10,213 bases of DNA from JADCCX01 sp031372765 (GCA_031372765.1 JANMLW010000290.1:1-10213); one strand, 5' to 3'. Shown: positions 1-6,966, counted from the stretch's first letter. Translations and numbers: made by a program. Notes: generated by a model from the letters alone, not told the origin.

Positions 1-1
1 T

Positions 2-244
2 GACGTTGCGATTGTCGATCTGACATTGAGAGACGGTGATACGGGCACACAGCTTGCCGTTGCGCTGTCGCGCAGTGGCGTAAAGGTTTACGTCTATTCA
101 GGTTGTGCAACGCTGAAGCATGCGCTCATGAGTGTGAATCATGTGTTCGTATCCAAGCCTGCGCCCGCCGACATGATCGCGGATTTGGTGATAGACGGCG
201 CAAGCCACTGGGCTAGCCGAAGTAAAGTGTTGAACTGCTGTTGA
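2..244 (+). CDS. Single-domain response regulator (receiver domain), 3' part
   Basis: The reading frame is open from the left edge to a TGA at 242-244 and gives 80 residues, so the start lies outside the window. It reads as the second half of a CheY-like receiver. Visible residue 6 is an Asp in the hydrophobic strand 'AIVDL', the likely phosphoacceptor. It is followed by 'RDGDTG', a Ser-Gly at residues 33-34 (the conserved switch Ser/Thr strand) and the conserved Lys-Pro at 52-53. The spacing of Asp, Ser and Lys is right for the family. No output domain follows, so this would be a stand-alone receiver that passes phosphate to, or takes it from, a histidine kinase in the cytosol. Such receivers are common in rhizobial general-stress phosphorelays. 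That link is inferred from the EcfG-type promoters nearby and is not shown by this gene itself. Confidence 0.85.
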   Translation, partial: DVAIVDLTLRDGDTGTQLAVALSRSGVKVYVYSGCATLKHALMSVNHVFVSKPAPADMIADLVIDGASHWASRSKVLNCC

Positions 245-505
245 ATTGCGCGTCTTTCCACTTCCCCTTTTGCGTTCGGTGGAGCTCAATGCGAAGTTGT
301 TTCGCAGGCTATGGACCAAACCGGCAATGTGCAACCGCTCGATCAGGCGGAATGGAATCCCAAAGGCTATCTCTACAACGCTATGCACCGTGTAAGCGGG
401 ATCTGCGTAGGCGTTGGCTAATGCATTAAGCCCGTTTGAGGGATCACGTGGAGCCAACAGTCTGTGCGTTAGGTTGGTGATCTCATTTGTGTCATGGCCC
501 TTCAC
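245..505 (-). other. Gene-poor stretch with an unrecognised minus-strand open frame
   Basis: Between the response regulator and the promoter at 537 there is no gene I can support firmly. On the minus strand a frame is open from a GTG at 505 down past 245, and it runs on to 98, antisense to the response regulator. Its first 85 or so residues have a protein-like composition, with segments such as 'VHSVVEIAFGIPFRLIERL' and 'HSLRNNFALSS'. There is no Shine-Dalgarno sequence before the GTG, I do not recognise a family, and its last part overlaps a convincing gene. It may be a decayed gene or chance. Confidence 0.25.
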
Positions 506-536
506 AATTTTGCATCGAAGTATTGGTTGCCTCTAT

Positions 537-561
537 GGAACGAAACCGCTGGTCGAGCGTT
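537..561 (+). promoter_or_regulatory. EcfG-type general stress promoter for the proline-rich gene
   Basis: GGAAC at 537-541, a 16-nt spacer and CGTT at 558-561 match exactly the alphaproteobacterial EcfG (PhyR-NepR-controlled sigma factor) consensus GGAAC-N16/17-cGTT. It lies in non-coding DNA, pointing at the ATG at 637, and would give a 5' leader of about 70 nt. Binding itself is inferred from the motif. Confidence 0.8.
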
Positions 562-636
562 AAAGATTTTATCCACAGCACGTGACCAGCAGCTTTGATT
601 TCAGCAGCTCGTCGTGCATTTGAAAGGGTGTGCTCA

Positions 637-852
637 ATGACAAGTTTCAACGCGTTTCATGCCGCTGATCCTCCTGGCATTCCGCCCGCCCCTCCCTATC
701 CTCCGCAGCCAGATTTTCCGCCCATTCCGCAGCCTTGGCCAACGCCACCTGACATAACTCCGCCAGGTCCGATAACGGAGCCGGAACCTGTGCCGCCTGG
801 AACGCCAGGCGATCCACCGTTGCCTCCGGCACAGATGTGTTCGCTGCAATGA
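637..852 (+). CDS. Small proline-rich protein, function unknown
   Basis: This is a 71-residue protein with 28 prolines. After a short N-terminus ('MTSFNAFHAAD') it consists of PP and PxP units with Asp, Glu, Gln and aromatic residues between them (for example 'APPYPPQPDFPP'), and it ends 'AQMCSLQ'. The ATG at 637 is preferred over an in-frame TTG at 595 because AAAGGG stands 8 nt upstream. There is no signal peptide and no membrane segment. The chain would be extended, rich in polyproline-II conformation, and perhaps a ligand for proline-binding domains, but no function can be assigned. It has its own EcfG-type promoter at 537-561, which argues that it is a real stress-induced gene and not chance low complexity. 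It converges on the minus-strand gene ending at 895, and no clear terminator lies between them. Confidence 0.75.
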   Translation: MTSFNAFHAADPPGIPPAPPYPPQPDFPPIPQPWPTPPDITPPGPITEPEPVPPGTPGDPPLPPAQMCSLQ

Positions 853-894
853 TAAACAGCAGGTGAGATAACCTTGCGTTCAAGAATGGAAAAG

Positions 895-1404
895 TCAGAA
901 CCGTACCTTGTCCTGCTCACCAAGGTTGGGAGCCTTACCAGTAAGGCGGGCCTTGAGATAGCCATAGGCGATCATCATGCTCGCCGATGGGCTGTCCCAG
1001 TACTCCGCTGCATCAGCCTGAAAGCGGATAAGAACAAGATCGGGGTCGGAAGGCCCACCCGGAAACCAAACGCGAGCCACCTCGCTCCACAGCTTTGCAG
1101 TTTTTTCCTTGTCCCGCACAATCTCAGCTCGACCGTTCATTGAAACGTAATCCTGTGTTTCAGGATTGGAGAAACTGAGGAGAATCTCCGGCGTCCCCTC
1201 GATTTCATCCACCTTGCCTGACTTCACATTGGTGAAAAACCATATCTCCCCAGCTTCGCCATAGTGCTGCGGTGCCATGGGTCGTGAGCGGAGAAGTCCA
1301 TCCTCGTCCATCGTCACAAACGAAGCAATGCGGATGCCCCTGATCATTTCGACGATCTTGCTGCGCTTGTCGGCTTCGTTCTGAGCGTTGTCGGAGGCGT
1401 TCAT
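895..1404 (-). CDS. Pyridoxamine 5'-phosphate oxidase-like flavoprotein, general stress protein 26 family
   Basis: The 169-residue product fits the FMN-binding split-barrel fold of the 'general stress protein 26' group (COG3871-like). Its first helix is followed by the strand 'IASFVTMDEDG', the hallmark 'LRSRPM' (about 38-43), 'IWFFTN' (54-59) and a late 'AEYWDSPS' (133-140). The last is characteristic of this subgroup and is repeated in the paralogue at 8053-8526. Members bind flavin or related cofactors and are linked to oxidative or general stress; substrates are mostly unknown, so true PdxH activity should not be assumed. The start is well supported: GGAG precedes the ATG by 6 nt. The ATG overlaps the stop of the truncated ctaG by 4 nt (ATGA on the minus strand), suggesting former translational coupling. 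A weak EcfG-like site lies at 1440-1464. Confidence 0.9.
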   Translation of the reverse strand: MNASDNAQNEADKRSKIVEMIRGIRIASFVTMDEDGLLRSRPMAPQHYGEAGEIWFFTNVKSGKVDEIEGTPEILLSFSNPETQDYVSMNGRAEIVRDKEKTAKLWSEVARVWFPGGPSDPDLVLIRFQADAAEYWDSPSASMMIAYGYLKARLTGKAPNLGEQDKVRF

Positions 1405-2000
1405 TTTCGTTCTCCAGAGTGGGGAATAGATGTCCGTGCGACGCGTTGACCTGGCTGATGTTCCGGAAGCCCGGGTAGTGGGACTTTGATTTCAAAGCGC
1501 TCCACAGAAGGGTTGCGGTCGAGAAACAGCTTCAGTCTCGTCAGGCCGGCGATGAGGTACACGCTTCCCGCAGCCGTGATCATGAGCGCTCCGCCCAGGT
1601 GCTGGTCGTTCAGCAGACTGCCGAGCCACTTGGGGACGTCTGCATCACTTCCATAGCAGACATACAGTGGTCTTGATGAGAGACCGATCAACGCTCCCAG
1701 CAACGTCATGTGCATGCTTGTGAGCAAAAGGGCGAGAACGCCTGCCCCGACGCGTGTTCCAGCGCCCGATCCGCCTGAGGCAACCGGTAGCAGAGCCGTT
1801 GTCCACAACAAGAGGCCCGCGAACAGGAAGCTGCCTTGCTCAAGAACAAGTCCGGCTGTGGTCTGCCGGGCAAACGCATGCAGACTTGGTGAATGCCAGG
1901 CCCAGATAAGCAGCATCTCAATGACAGATGCAGGGATTGCAAGGGCTGCGAGACCATCGCCAATCGAAAATATGCCCATTCCAGCCAAAACCAAAACATG
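1401..2000 (-). pseudogene. ctaG-like cytochrome oxidase assembly gene, 5'-truncated
   Basis: The minus-strand frame encodes a polytopic membrane protein that I read as the C-terminal three quarters of a caa3-type CtaG (cytochrome oxidase assembly/copper-related) protein. Features include 'LLIWAWHSPSLH', a hydrophobic stretch 'GSFLFAGLLLWTTALLP', 'LLLTSMHMTLLGALIGL', the conserved 'RPLY' and 'DQHLGGALM', then a final transmembrane helix. Family members are usually about 250-300 residues and begin with further N-terminal sequence and membrane segments, which are missing here. The only upstream start in frame is a TTG at 2015 that lies inside sequence belonging to the opposing GMC gene. Recognisable homology stops close to 2000, where recognisable GMC oxidoreductase coding begins on the other strand. 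The product would lack its first membrane segments and is probably non-functional. Its stop overlaps the downstream PNPOx-like start. Confidence 0.75.
1440..1464 (-). promoter_or_regulatory. Weak EcfG-like promoter candidate for the PNPOx-like gene
   Basis: On the minus strand GGAAC (1464-1460) is followed by exactly 16 nt and CGTC (1443-1440), one base from the CGTT consensus. It lies inside the 3' end of the ctaG remnant, about 36 nt before the ATG of the stress-protein-26 homologue. The spacing and position are right, but the last base of the -10 element is wrong, so this is only a candidate. Confidence 0.4.
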
Positions 2001-2526
2001 GGGTGCAGAGTTCAAGACCGCAGCGCGCCAGAACTACAACTCAACACTGTCTGTCTCCTTGCATGGCTCGTCTATGGCTACCCGCGGCAACTATCTCGAT
2101 CTCGATCCAACTTATACTGATGATCTGGGTCGTCCTCTCCTGCGCATGACATTTGACTTTCCGGACAATGACAAATCAATGTCAAAGCACTGCACGGCTC
2201 AGGCGCGGCGCATCGCTGAGGCAATGGGCGGAGATCTGGTTGAATCATCGGAGCGCGCGGCGAACCATTATTCCGTGGTTCCCTACCAGACCACGCACAA
2301 TACCGGCGGAGCCATTATGGGCATTGATCCTGCGACAAGTGCAGTCAACCGCTATTGCCAGGCGTGGGGGCAGCACAATGTTTTTGTATTTGGAGCGTGC
2401 CTCTTCCCGCAAAACATTGGCTACAATCCAACCGGTTCGGTCATGGGGCTGGCCTACTGGACGATCAATGCGATCAAGACCGACTATCTTGCCAATCCAA
2501 GACCGTTGATGGGGAATGCACGATGA
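1997..2526 (+). pseudogene. GMC-family oxidoreductase, C-terminal remnant
   Basis: From about 1997 the plus-strand frame encodes some 175 residues matching the C-terminal substrate domain of FAD-dependent GMC oxidoreductases of the gluconate 2-dehydrogenase large-subunit type. Landmarks are 'HGSSMATRGNYLDLDP', 'GRPLLRMTFDFPDND', 'YQTTHNTGGAIMG' (with the family's active-site His) and 'GYNPTGSVMGLAYW' (with the second active-site residue, Asn). Full proteins are about 530-580 residues; the whole N-terminal part with the GxGxxG dinucleotide-binding fold is absent. The same frame stays open upstream to an ATG at 1708, but that part is antisense to ctaG and has no GMC character. With no FAD domain the protein cannot be an active dehydrogenase. 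The stop overlaps the next ATG (ATGA, 2523-2526), the normal layout of dehydrogenase plus electron-accepting cytochrome c operons. Confidence 0.85.
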
Positions 2527-3323
2527 AAAGAGCTTTTGCCGCGACAGCTGTCTTTTCATGCCTGGCAGCCTTTGCTTTTGCGCAGTCTCCTTCAACGTCC
2601 CAGACCAAACAGTCGCAAATTCCATCTTCACCAGAAACACTGCTCGCACGACAGGAGACAGCCTTTCGTGCCCGCGTGGAACGACCGGTGACGCGCGACA
2701 TGTATGCGCAAGGACGACTTGTGGCGATGGGCGGAACGCCGGATGGTGCGGCCATAGCATGCATCAGCTGCCATCGACTGACCGGAGAAGGCGATAGCGC
2801 CGGAGTATTTCCCCGTATCTCGGAATTTCCCGCATGGTATCTCTACAAGCAACTCGGTGACTACGCATCTGGCAGTCGACCGAATGCAATCATGACCCCT
2901 ATTGCCCAGCGCCTCTCCGCTCAGCAACGCGAGGCGGTCTCGGCCTATTACGCCTTGACACCTTCGGAAATTGACAGCGGCAGAAACCGAGAAATCGATG
3001 AAGCGCTGGTGCAATGGGGGGCGAAACTGTCTGCAATCGGATCGGCCGAACGAGGCATTCCGGCATGTGTCAACTGCCATGGCCCTGAGGGTGAAGGTCT
3101 GCCCCCGTCTGTTCCGAATCTGGCTGGCCAACACGGTGCTTACATTGTCTCACAGCTACAGGCCTGGAAGGTCGACAAACGCCGCAATGACCCGATGGGG
3201 GTGATGAAGGCGATTGCCGACAAGATGCAAGGCCGCGACATGGAGGCTGTAGGCGAATATTTTTCGCGGTTGCAGGCCAATCCAAAAATTTCTCCCAATC
3301 GCGATCGAGCATGGCTCCGTTGA
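2523..3323 (+). CDS. Exported diheme cytochrome c (c4-like)
   Basis: The 266-residue protein begins with a signal peptide (basic 'MKR', then 'AFAATAVFSCLAAFAFA', cleavage near residue 20). It carries two heme c sites, CISCH (80-84) and CVNCH (182-186), one per tandem class I-type domain. Likely axial methionines follow each ('NAIMTPIAQ', and 'DPMGVM' near 225-228). Both domains show the 'GEG' turn after the heme motif and conserved patterns seen in cytochrome c4-type diheme proteins. It would act in the periplasm, taking electrons from a membrane-bound GMC dehydrogenase and passing them towards a terminal oxidase. The ATG overlaps the GMC stop by 4 nt. Since that GMC gene is truncated and the upstream promoter region appears lost, this cytochrome is probably orphaned and may be poorly expressed. 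Confidence 0.93.
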   Translation: MKRAFAATAVFSCLAAFAFAQSPSTSQTKQSQIPSSPETLLARQETAFRARVERPVTRDMYAQGRLVAMGGTPDGAAIACISCHRLTGEGDSAGVFPRISEFPAWYLYKQLGDYASGSRPNAIMTPIAQRLSAQQREAVSAYYALTPSEIDSGRNREIDEALVQWGAKLSAIGSAERGIPACVNCHGPEGEGLPPSVPNLAGQHGAYIVSQLQAWKVDKRRNDPMGVMKAIADKMQGRDMEAVGEYFSRLQANPKISPNRDRAWLR

Positions 3324-3709
3324 ACCGGCTCATGACAGGCGTCATGGTGCTGTCAGCCGGGTTACTTGGCGATTGCCTGGCACAGGAAGCGCATCCCGTA
3401 CTTGTGCTACCGGAGCGTGCTGTTCCGGCTGGAGATGCTGCATCGGGTCGCGCGGCCATCATGCAATACGGCTGCAAAGCGTGTCACACCATTCGTGGAG
3501 TGCCAGGGCCCTATGGCCGTGTTGGTCCGAACCTCACCGGTTTGAGATCACGGTCCTACATCGCGGGTTCAATTCCCCATACGCCTGATGGTCTGGTGCA
3601 ATGGCTCATCAATCCTCCGCGCTTTTCACCCCGTACCGCAATGCCCGACATGGGCCTTTCTCGGCAGGAAGCGACAGATATTGCGCGCTACCTTTATGAT
3701 CGATCCTGA
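3311..3709 (+). CDS. Exported monoheme cytochrome c
   Basis: A 132-residue class I cytochrome c. A hydrophobic N-terminal segment (about residues 6-24, 'LMTGVMVLSAGLLGDCLAQ') serves as signal peptide or membrane anchor. The single heme site is CKACH (55-59), followed by 'GRVGPNLTGL' and a likely axial Met in 'RTAMPDM' (111 or 114). The C-terminal helix 'EATDIARYLYD' is typical of the fold. The ATG lies 13 nt before the end of the diheme cytochrome gene, so the two are translationally coupled. The domain resembles those fused to or working with caa3-type oxidase subunit II, which fits the CtaG remnant nearby. It probably shuttles electrons on the periplasmic face. Confidence 0.92.
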   Translation: MAPLNRLMTGVMVLSAGLLGDCLAQEAHPVLVLPERAVPAGDAASGRAAIMQYGCKACHTIRGVPGPYGRVGPNLTGLRSRSYIAGSIPHTPDGLVQWLINPPRFSPRTAMPDMGLSRQEATDIARYLYDRS

Positions 3710-3711
3710 CA

Positions 3712-4725
3712 ATGCCTCGCGAGCGCAGCACGATTCTTTTTACGATCTCAGTGCTGATACTCCTTGTTCTGCTGTGGCAGCTTGTTGACGTCCTGTTGCT
3801 GATCGTGGCGGCGTGTATCGTCTCGGTCGGGCTAAGCAGTTTAGCCAAAGCACTCTCCAGCCGCCTCAATCTTGCGCAACACAAGGCGCTGATCATAGTC
3901 GTCGTCGTGATACTTTTGCTCCTCGTGGCGGCGCTAACCATTTTTGGCCGACAACTGGCGTCTCAATTTACAGTGGTCATTGAGCGCCTTCCAAATGCCT
4001 GGGCAGATTTGCGCGCACTGACAGCCGATACGATTGCCCGCCCGTTTATCGAGCAGGCAGAACAGTCAGCCGGAGGTGGCCGGATTGCAGGCGGTCTGAT
4101 GAAGGCAGGAGGAGCGTTTCTGGGCGGGCTTGCCAATATCATGTTGGTACTGATCGCCGGGGTTTTCATCGCATGGGATCCGGCGCTTTATCGGCGTGGC
4201 CTTCACGCGCTCGTTCCAGTCAAATGGCGCAGCGATATGAATACCGTGCTCGATACAGTAGCGCATGCATGGGCGCTTTGGCTCGGCGCATCGCTCGTTT
4301 CGATGCTTATTGTAGCGACCTTGATTTTCATTGGCACGTCTCTGATCGGTCTGCCAGGACCTCTGGCCCTTGGCATGATCGCGGGGATTCTCGAGTTTGT
4401 GCCAATCATAGGCTCATTCGCTGGTGCCGTTCCCGCAACCCTGTTCGCGCTGACTGCAAATGGCAATGCTGTATGGTGGACGATTTTGCTGTTCGTTTGT
4501 GTACAGCAACTGGAATCAAGCATCGTCTCGCCACTCCTGATGCAGCGCATTGTGAATCTTCCTCCCGCAATGGTGCTGTTCGCGATCGTCGCTGGTGGTG
4601 CGCTTTTTGGGCTTGCCGGTGTGTTTCTGGCAGTCCCCTTGGCGATCCTCACCTATGTCCTGATCGTAACATTCTATGTCCGCCGAACGTTGGGCGAGGA
4701 CGCGGCACTGCCCGGCCAGCACTGA
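3712..4725 (+). CDS. AI-2E/PerM-family membrane transporter
   Basis: The 337-residue polytopic membrane protein belongs to the AI-2E transporter (PerM/YdiK) family, whose usual length is about 340-370. Early hydrophobic segments cover residues 8-40 and 60-82. A soluble or amphipathic stretch follows (about 85-135), then 'AGVFIAWDP', and then a cluster of helices containing the family-typical 'GMIAGILEFVPIIGSFAGAV', 'QQLESSIVSPLLMQ' and 'GLAGVFLAVPLA'. Members export small solutes or act as Na+/H+ antiporters; for most, including this one, the substrate is unknown, and the AI-2 name should not be taken literally. The ATG follows the cytochrome stop by 2 nt with only a weak ribosome binding site, so it is probably translated by coupling. 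It closes the operon, and no clear terminator follows. Confidence 0.92.
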   Translation: MPRERSTILFTISVLILLVLLWQLVDVLLLIVAACIVSVGLSSLAKALSSRLNLAQHKALIIVVVVILLLLVAALTIFGRQLASQFTVVIERLPNAWADLRALTADTIARPFIEQAEQSAGGGRIAGGLMKAGGAFLGGLANIMLVLIAGVFIAWDPALYRRGLHALVPVKWRSDMNTVLDTVAHAWALWLGASLVSMLIVATLIFIGTSLIGLPGPLALGMIAGILEFVPIIGSFAGAVPATLFALTANGNAVWWTILLFVCVQQLESSIVSPLLMQRIVNLPPAMVLFAIVAGGALFGLAGVFLAVPLAILTYVLIVTFYVRRTLGEDAALPGQH

Positions 4726-4787
4726 GCGCAATTTGAGACTAAGCTTCTCTGGGCGCTTGTTGCAGGGTTCACCGTGTCAGCGCTTCG

Positions 4788-4812
4788 GGAACATTTGCAG
4801 GTACAAAGCGTT
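4788..4812 (+). promoter_or_regulatory. EcfG-type promoter for the DUF992 unit
   Basis: GGAAC (4788-4792), 16 nt, then CGTT (4809-4812): an exact match to the EcfG consensus. It lies between the AI-2E gene and the DUF992 gene, with the -10 element 95 nt before the ATG at 4908. It would drive 4908-5805 as a unit ending at the terminator at 5833-5861. Confidence 0.8.
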
Positions 4813-4907
4813 CATTTTGCAGTCACCTTTGCAAGCATGGGCACGATCTCCAAGTCCCCTGCTTTTGCCAATCGACAACCGTCTTTCGCAAACCTCAGGA
4901 GCCAATT

Positions 4908-5423
4908 ATGAGATATCCTCAATCCTCGCAAAACCGCCTCACTGCCAAGGTGTTTTCAGCAGCGGCACTGGCCGTTTTCTTCTCGACAGCCGCACACGCC
5001 CAGACACAGCGCCCTGTTGTCCAGACCACCAATGCAGGAACACTCATGTGCGATATCTCTGCAGGACTCGGCCTTATTGTAGGCTCGTCGCGCACGATGA
5101 CGTGCCGGTTTTCTCCATCGCGTGGACGTCAGGAAGTTTATGATGGAACAATCCGTCGGTTCGGCCTTGACCTAGGCATCACTGCGGGAACCCAACTGGT
5201 ATGGGTAGTCCTGTCTACGGGCAGCAATCGCAGACCGGGCGATCTGGCTGGTGAATATGTCGGTGCAGCAGCTGATGCATCGCTGGGCATCGGCGGGGGA
5301 GGAAGCCTCCTTGTGGGCGGATCCAACCGAGCGATATCCCTTCAACCGCTCTCCGTTCAGGCACAGGCCGGCGTGAATGTGGCGGCTGGCGTGTCGCAAT
5401 TGGTGCTGAACTATCGTCGTTAA
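4908..5423 (+). CDS. DUF992 family exported protein
   Basis: The 171-residue protein has a clear signal peptide: basic N-region, hydrophobic 'VFSAAALAVFF', cleavage after 'AHA' at about residue 31. The mature part matches the DUF992 family of Hyphomicrobiales: 'GTLMCDIS' (44-51), 'GLIVGSSRTMTC' (55-66), 'FGLDLGITAG', 'GEYVGAAADASLGIG', 'LLVGGSNRAISLQPLSVQ' and a C-terminal beta-strand ending 'LVLNYRR'. Two cysteines (48 and 66) may form a disulfide in the periplasm. The alternating glycine-rich pattern suggests a beta-rich envelope protein, and the molecular role of the family is unknown. AGGAG about 8 nt before the ATG supports the start. The upstream EcfG-type promoter suggests induction in the general stress response. 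Confidence 0.9.
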   Translation: MRYPQSSQNRLTAKVFSAAALAVFFSTAAHAQTQRPVVQTTNAGTLMCDISAGLGLIVGSSRTMTCRFSPSRGRQEVYDGTIRRFGLDLGITAGTQLVWVVLSTGSNRRPGDLAGEYVGAAADASLGIGGGGSLLVGGSNRAISLQPLSVQAQAGVNVAAGVSQLVLNYRR

Positions 5424-5484
5424 GCACCAAATCTGAGGGGATTGCAGGTCATCATCAACACTTATTGCGGAAGAGGAGATAGCA

Positions 5485-5805
5485 ATGAATCATGGACCCA
5501 CACATAAAGACAAAAACGCAATGCAGACACAGGGCATTGAAAAAGTCACGACCGCGTCCTCCACCTTCACAGAAGCGGCCAACCTGCCAAAGGCCGCCGG
5601 GCCGCACCCACAGGCTGGGATTGCACGGGATGGTGCAAGGGAACTGAAGATAGAGGGAAGCGAGAGTGATTCATTTGATGACGAGGAGCCGATTGACCAG
5701 ATCTACGCCGCTGGCAATATCGTTTCTGACCGCGACCCCGATCTTGAGGCAAGTGATGATGATGTTGCGCAGGACTCCGAAACAGGAACAATTCCGCGAG
5801 AGTGA
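5485..5805 (+). CDS. Acidic hydrophilic protein, function unknown
   Basis: The 106-residue product has no signal peptide or membrane segment. Its first half is polar and of low complexity (Thr, Ala, Gly, Pro, His). Its second half is strongly acidic, with 'GSESDSFDDEEPIDQIY' and a second run around 'DRDPDLEASDDD'. It is probably intrinsically disordered, at least in part. GAGGAG at 5473-5478, 6 nt before the ATG, is a very strong ribosome binding site, so translation is likely. A second in-frame ATG at 5521 is less well placed. It follows the DUF992 gene by 61 nt on the same strand and is itself followed by a strong terminator, so both probably share the EcfG-type promoter at 4788. No family was recognised. 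Confidence 0.75.
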   Translation: MNHGPTHKDKNAMQTQGIEKVTTASSTFTEAANLPKAAGPHPQAGIARDGARELKIEGSESDSFDDEEPIDQIYAAGNIVSDRDPDLEASDDDVAQDSETGTIPRE

Positions 5806-5832
5806 TGGATTGACAGGATTTCAAGAAGAATG

Positions 5833-5861
5833 CCCCGGCCTCTGGACCGGGGTTATTTTTT
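5833..5861 (+). terminator. Rho-independent terminator after the acidic-protein gene
   Basis: A six-pair GC stem, CCCCGG (5833-5838) with CCGGGG (5847-5852), closes an 8-nt loop and is followed directly by a T-rich tract (TTATTTTTT). It lies 28 nt after the stop of the acidic protein. It could also weakly serve the SDR transcript arriving from the other side, although the T-run is poor in that direction. Confidence 0.85.
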
Positions 5862-5907
5862 GAAGAGAATGGGCTGTGGGATATGGTTTGTTTGCCATCG
5901 CGATAGA

Positions 5908-6930
5908 TCAGGGCCTTGGAAGACGCCGATGTCTGGAGCGGCCAGCTGATGACATCACAAGGTAACCCAGACCCAGGAGTCCCAAGGTCATTACAGGATG
6001 CATGGTTGCGCGGGTGTATAGACTTGGGCGCATGACGCGATGCTCGGCATCATTTCTGACAATTCCGCCATCTATCCCGGCCCGATGAAGATTGTTTGTT
6101 CGCATTTTTGCCGGAACATTGCGCTTTGATGCTTCAAACTGGGTCGCCTTGGCAATGAGATCTGAAAGGCCTGGCGCAAAGAAGCCGAGCAGGCTGAAAA
6201 TCCTGGAAACCGATCCCACGTGAATGTCCCGCCGTGGATTAACCGCGGCAAACAGGATCGCGTCAGCCACCTCCTGAGGTGAATACAAGGGCGATGGCAG
6301 GCGGGGTTCCCGATCAAAGTAATTTTTGGCATGACTGGGAAGCGGCGTGCCTATTGCGGCTGGCTTGATCAGCGTGACTGACACGGGTGCCCCGGCATGC
6401 TCAAGCTCCATACGGAATGCGTCCGTAAAGCCTTTGACCGCATGCTTGCTGGCCGAATAAATTCCCTGCAGCGGAAAGGCTCTGTCGGAAGCCACGCTTC
6501 CCACATTGATAAGTGCGCCGCCGCGAAGACGCAGGTGATTTGCTGCGATCCTGGAACCATAGACCGTGCCCCAGAAATTTGTCTCAAACAACTGGCGACT
6601 ATCCTCATCGCTTATCTGATCGATCGTTCCAAAAATATCGACGCCAGCATTATTGACCCAGGTATCAAACCTTTGGAACTCGGCAATCGTGCGTTCTGCA
6701 ACGCGCTCAAGTTCCTCGCGTTTGCTTACGTCAGCTTCGACATAGATAGCCGATCCACCTTTCGTGCGTATGTCTTCGACGATTGCCTCTAGGGCTTCGC
6801 CGTTACGCGCGACAAGCACAACTTTCGCGCCCGCCACGGCGGCGGATCGCGCCGCTGCCAAGCCTATTCCACTTGAGGCACCGGTGATGACGATGACCTG
6901 CTTATCAAGAGATTTCAAAAGGACTGACAT
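5908..6930 (-). CDS. Short-chain dehydrogenase/reductase with C-terminal membrane tail
   Basis: A 340-residue SDR. The Rossmann signature TGASSGIG is at 16-23, NNAG at 93-96, and the catalytic set is Ser145, Tyr158 and Lys162 in 'YSASK'. The core ends near residue 250. A longer tail follows and finishes with a hydrophobic segment 'VMTLGLLGLGYLVMSS' and basic residues, suggesting anchoring at the inner membrane. This tail form is common among rhizobial SDRs of about 330-340 residues. Cofactor and substrate cannot be read from the sequence; Arg42 after the second strand suggests NADP(H), as an inference. The frame extends to an ATG at 6972, but that codon overlaps the -10 element of the EcfG-type promoter (6967-6991), so the ATG at 6930 with GGAT just upstream is chosen. 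It is divergent from the alpha/beta hydrolase gene. Confidence 0.93.
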   Translation of the reverse strand: MSVLLKSLDKQVIVITGASSGIGLAAARSAAVAGAKVVLVARNGEALEAIVEDIRTKGGSAIYVEADVSKREELERVAERTIAEFQRFDTWVNNAGVDIFGTIDQISDEDSRQLFETNFWGTVYGSRIAANHLRLRGGALINVGSVASDRAFPLQGIYSASKHAVKGFTDAFRMELEHAGAPVSVTLIKPAAIGTPLPSHAKNYFDREPRLPSPLYSPQEVADAILFAAVNPRRDIHVGSVSRIFSLLGFFAPGLSDLIAKATQFEASKRNVPAKMRTNNLHRAGIDGGIVRNDAEHRVMRPSLYTRATMHPVMTLGLLGLGYLVMSSAGRSRHRRLPRP

Positions 6931-6966
6931 GTTTATCCGGCGTTGATTGATGGTGGTAGCAAAGAC

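Noticed and set aside
98..505. A 135-residue minus-strand frame opposite and upstream of the response regulator
   Set aside because: It overlaps a convincing receiver domain on the other strand, has no ribosome binding site at its GTG, and matches no family I know. Its non-overlapping part is kept only as a low-confidence note.
634..965. Minus-strand frames antisense to the proline-rich gene, rich in Arg or Gly
   Set aside because: Their composition is the mirror of the CCN-rich proline codons. No start signals are seen, and the plus strand has a promoter and a ribosome binding site.
1737..1760. A GGAAC-CGTT pair on the minus strand with a 15-nt spacer
   Set aside because: The spacer is one base too short for EcfG. 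It lies inside ctaG coding sequence about 330 nt from the next start, so it is probably chance.
1708..1996. Plus-strand extension of the GMC frame upstream to an ATG at 1708
   Set aside because: It is open but antisense to ctaG and shows no GMC sequence character; it reflects the fusion of reading frames at the junction.
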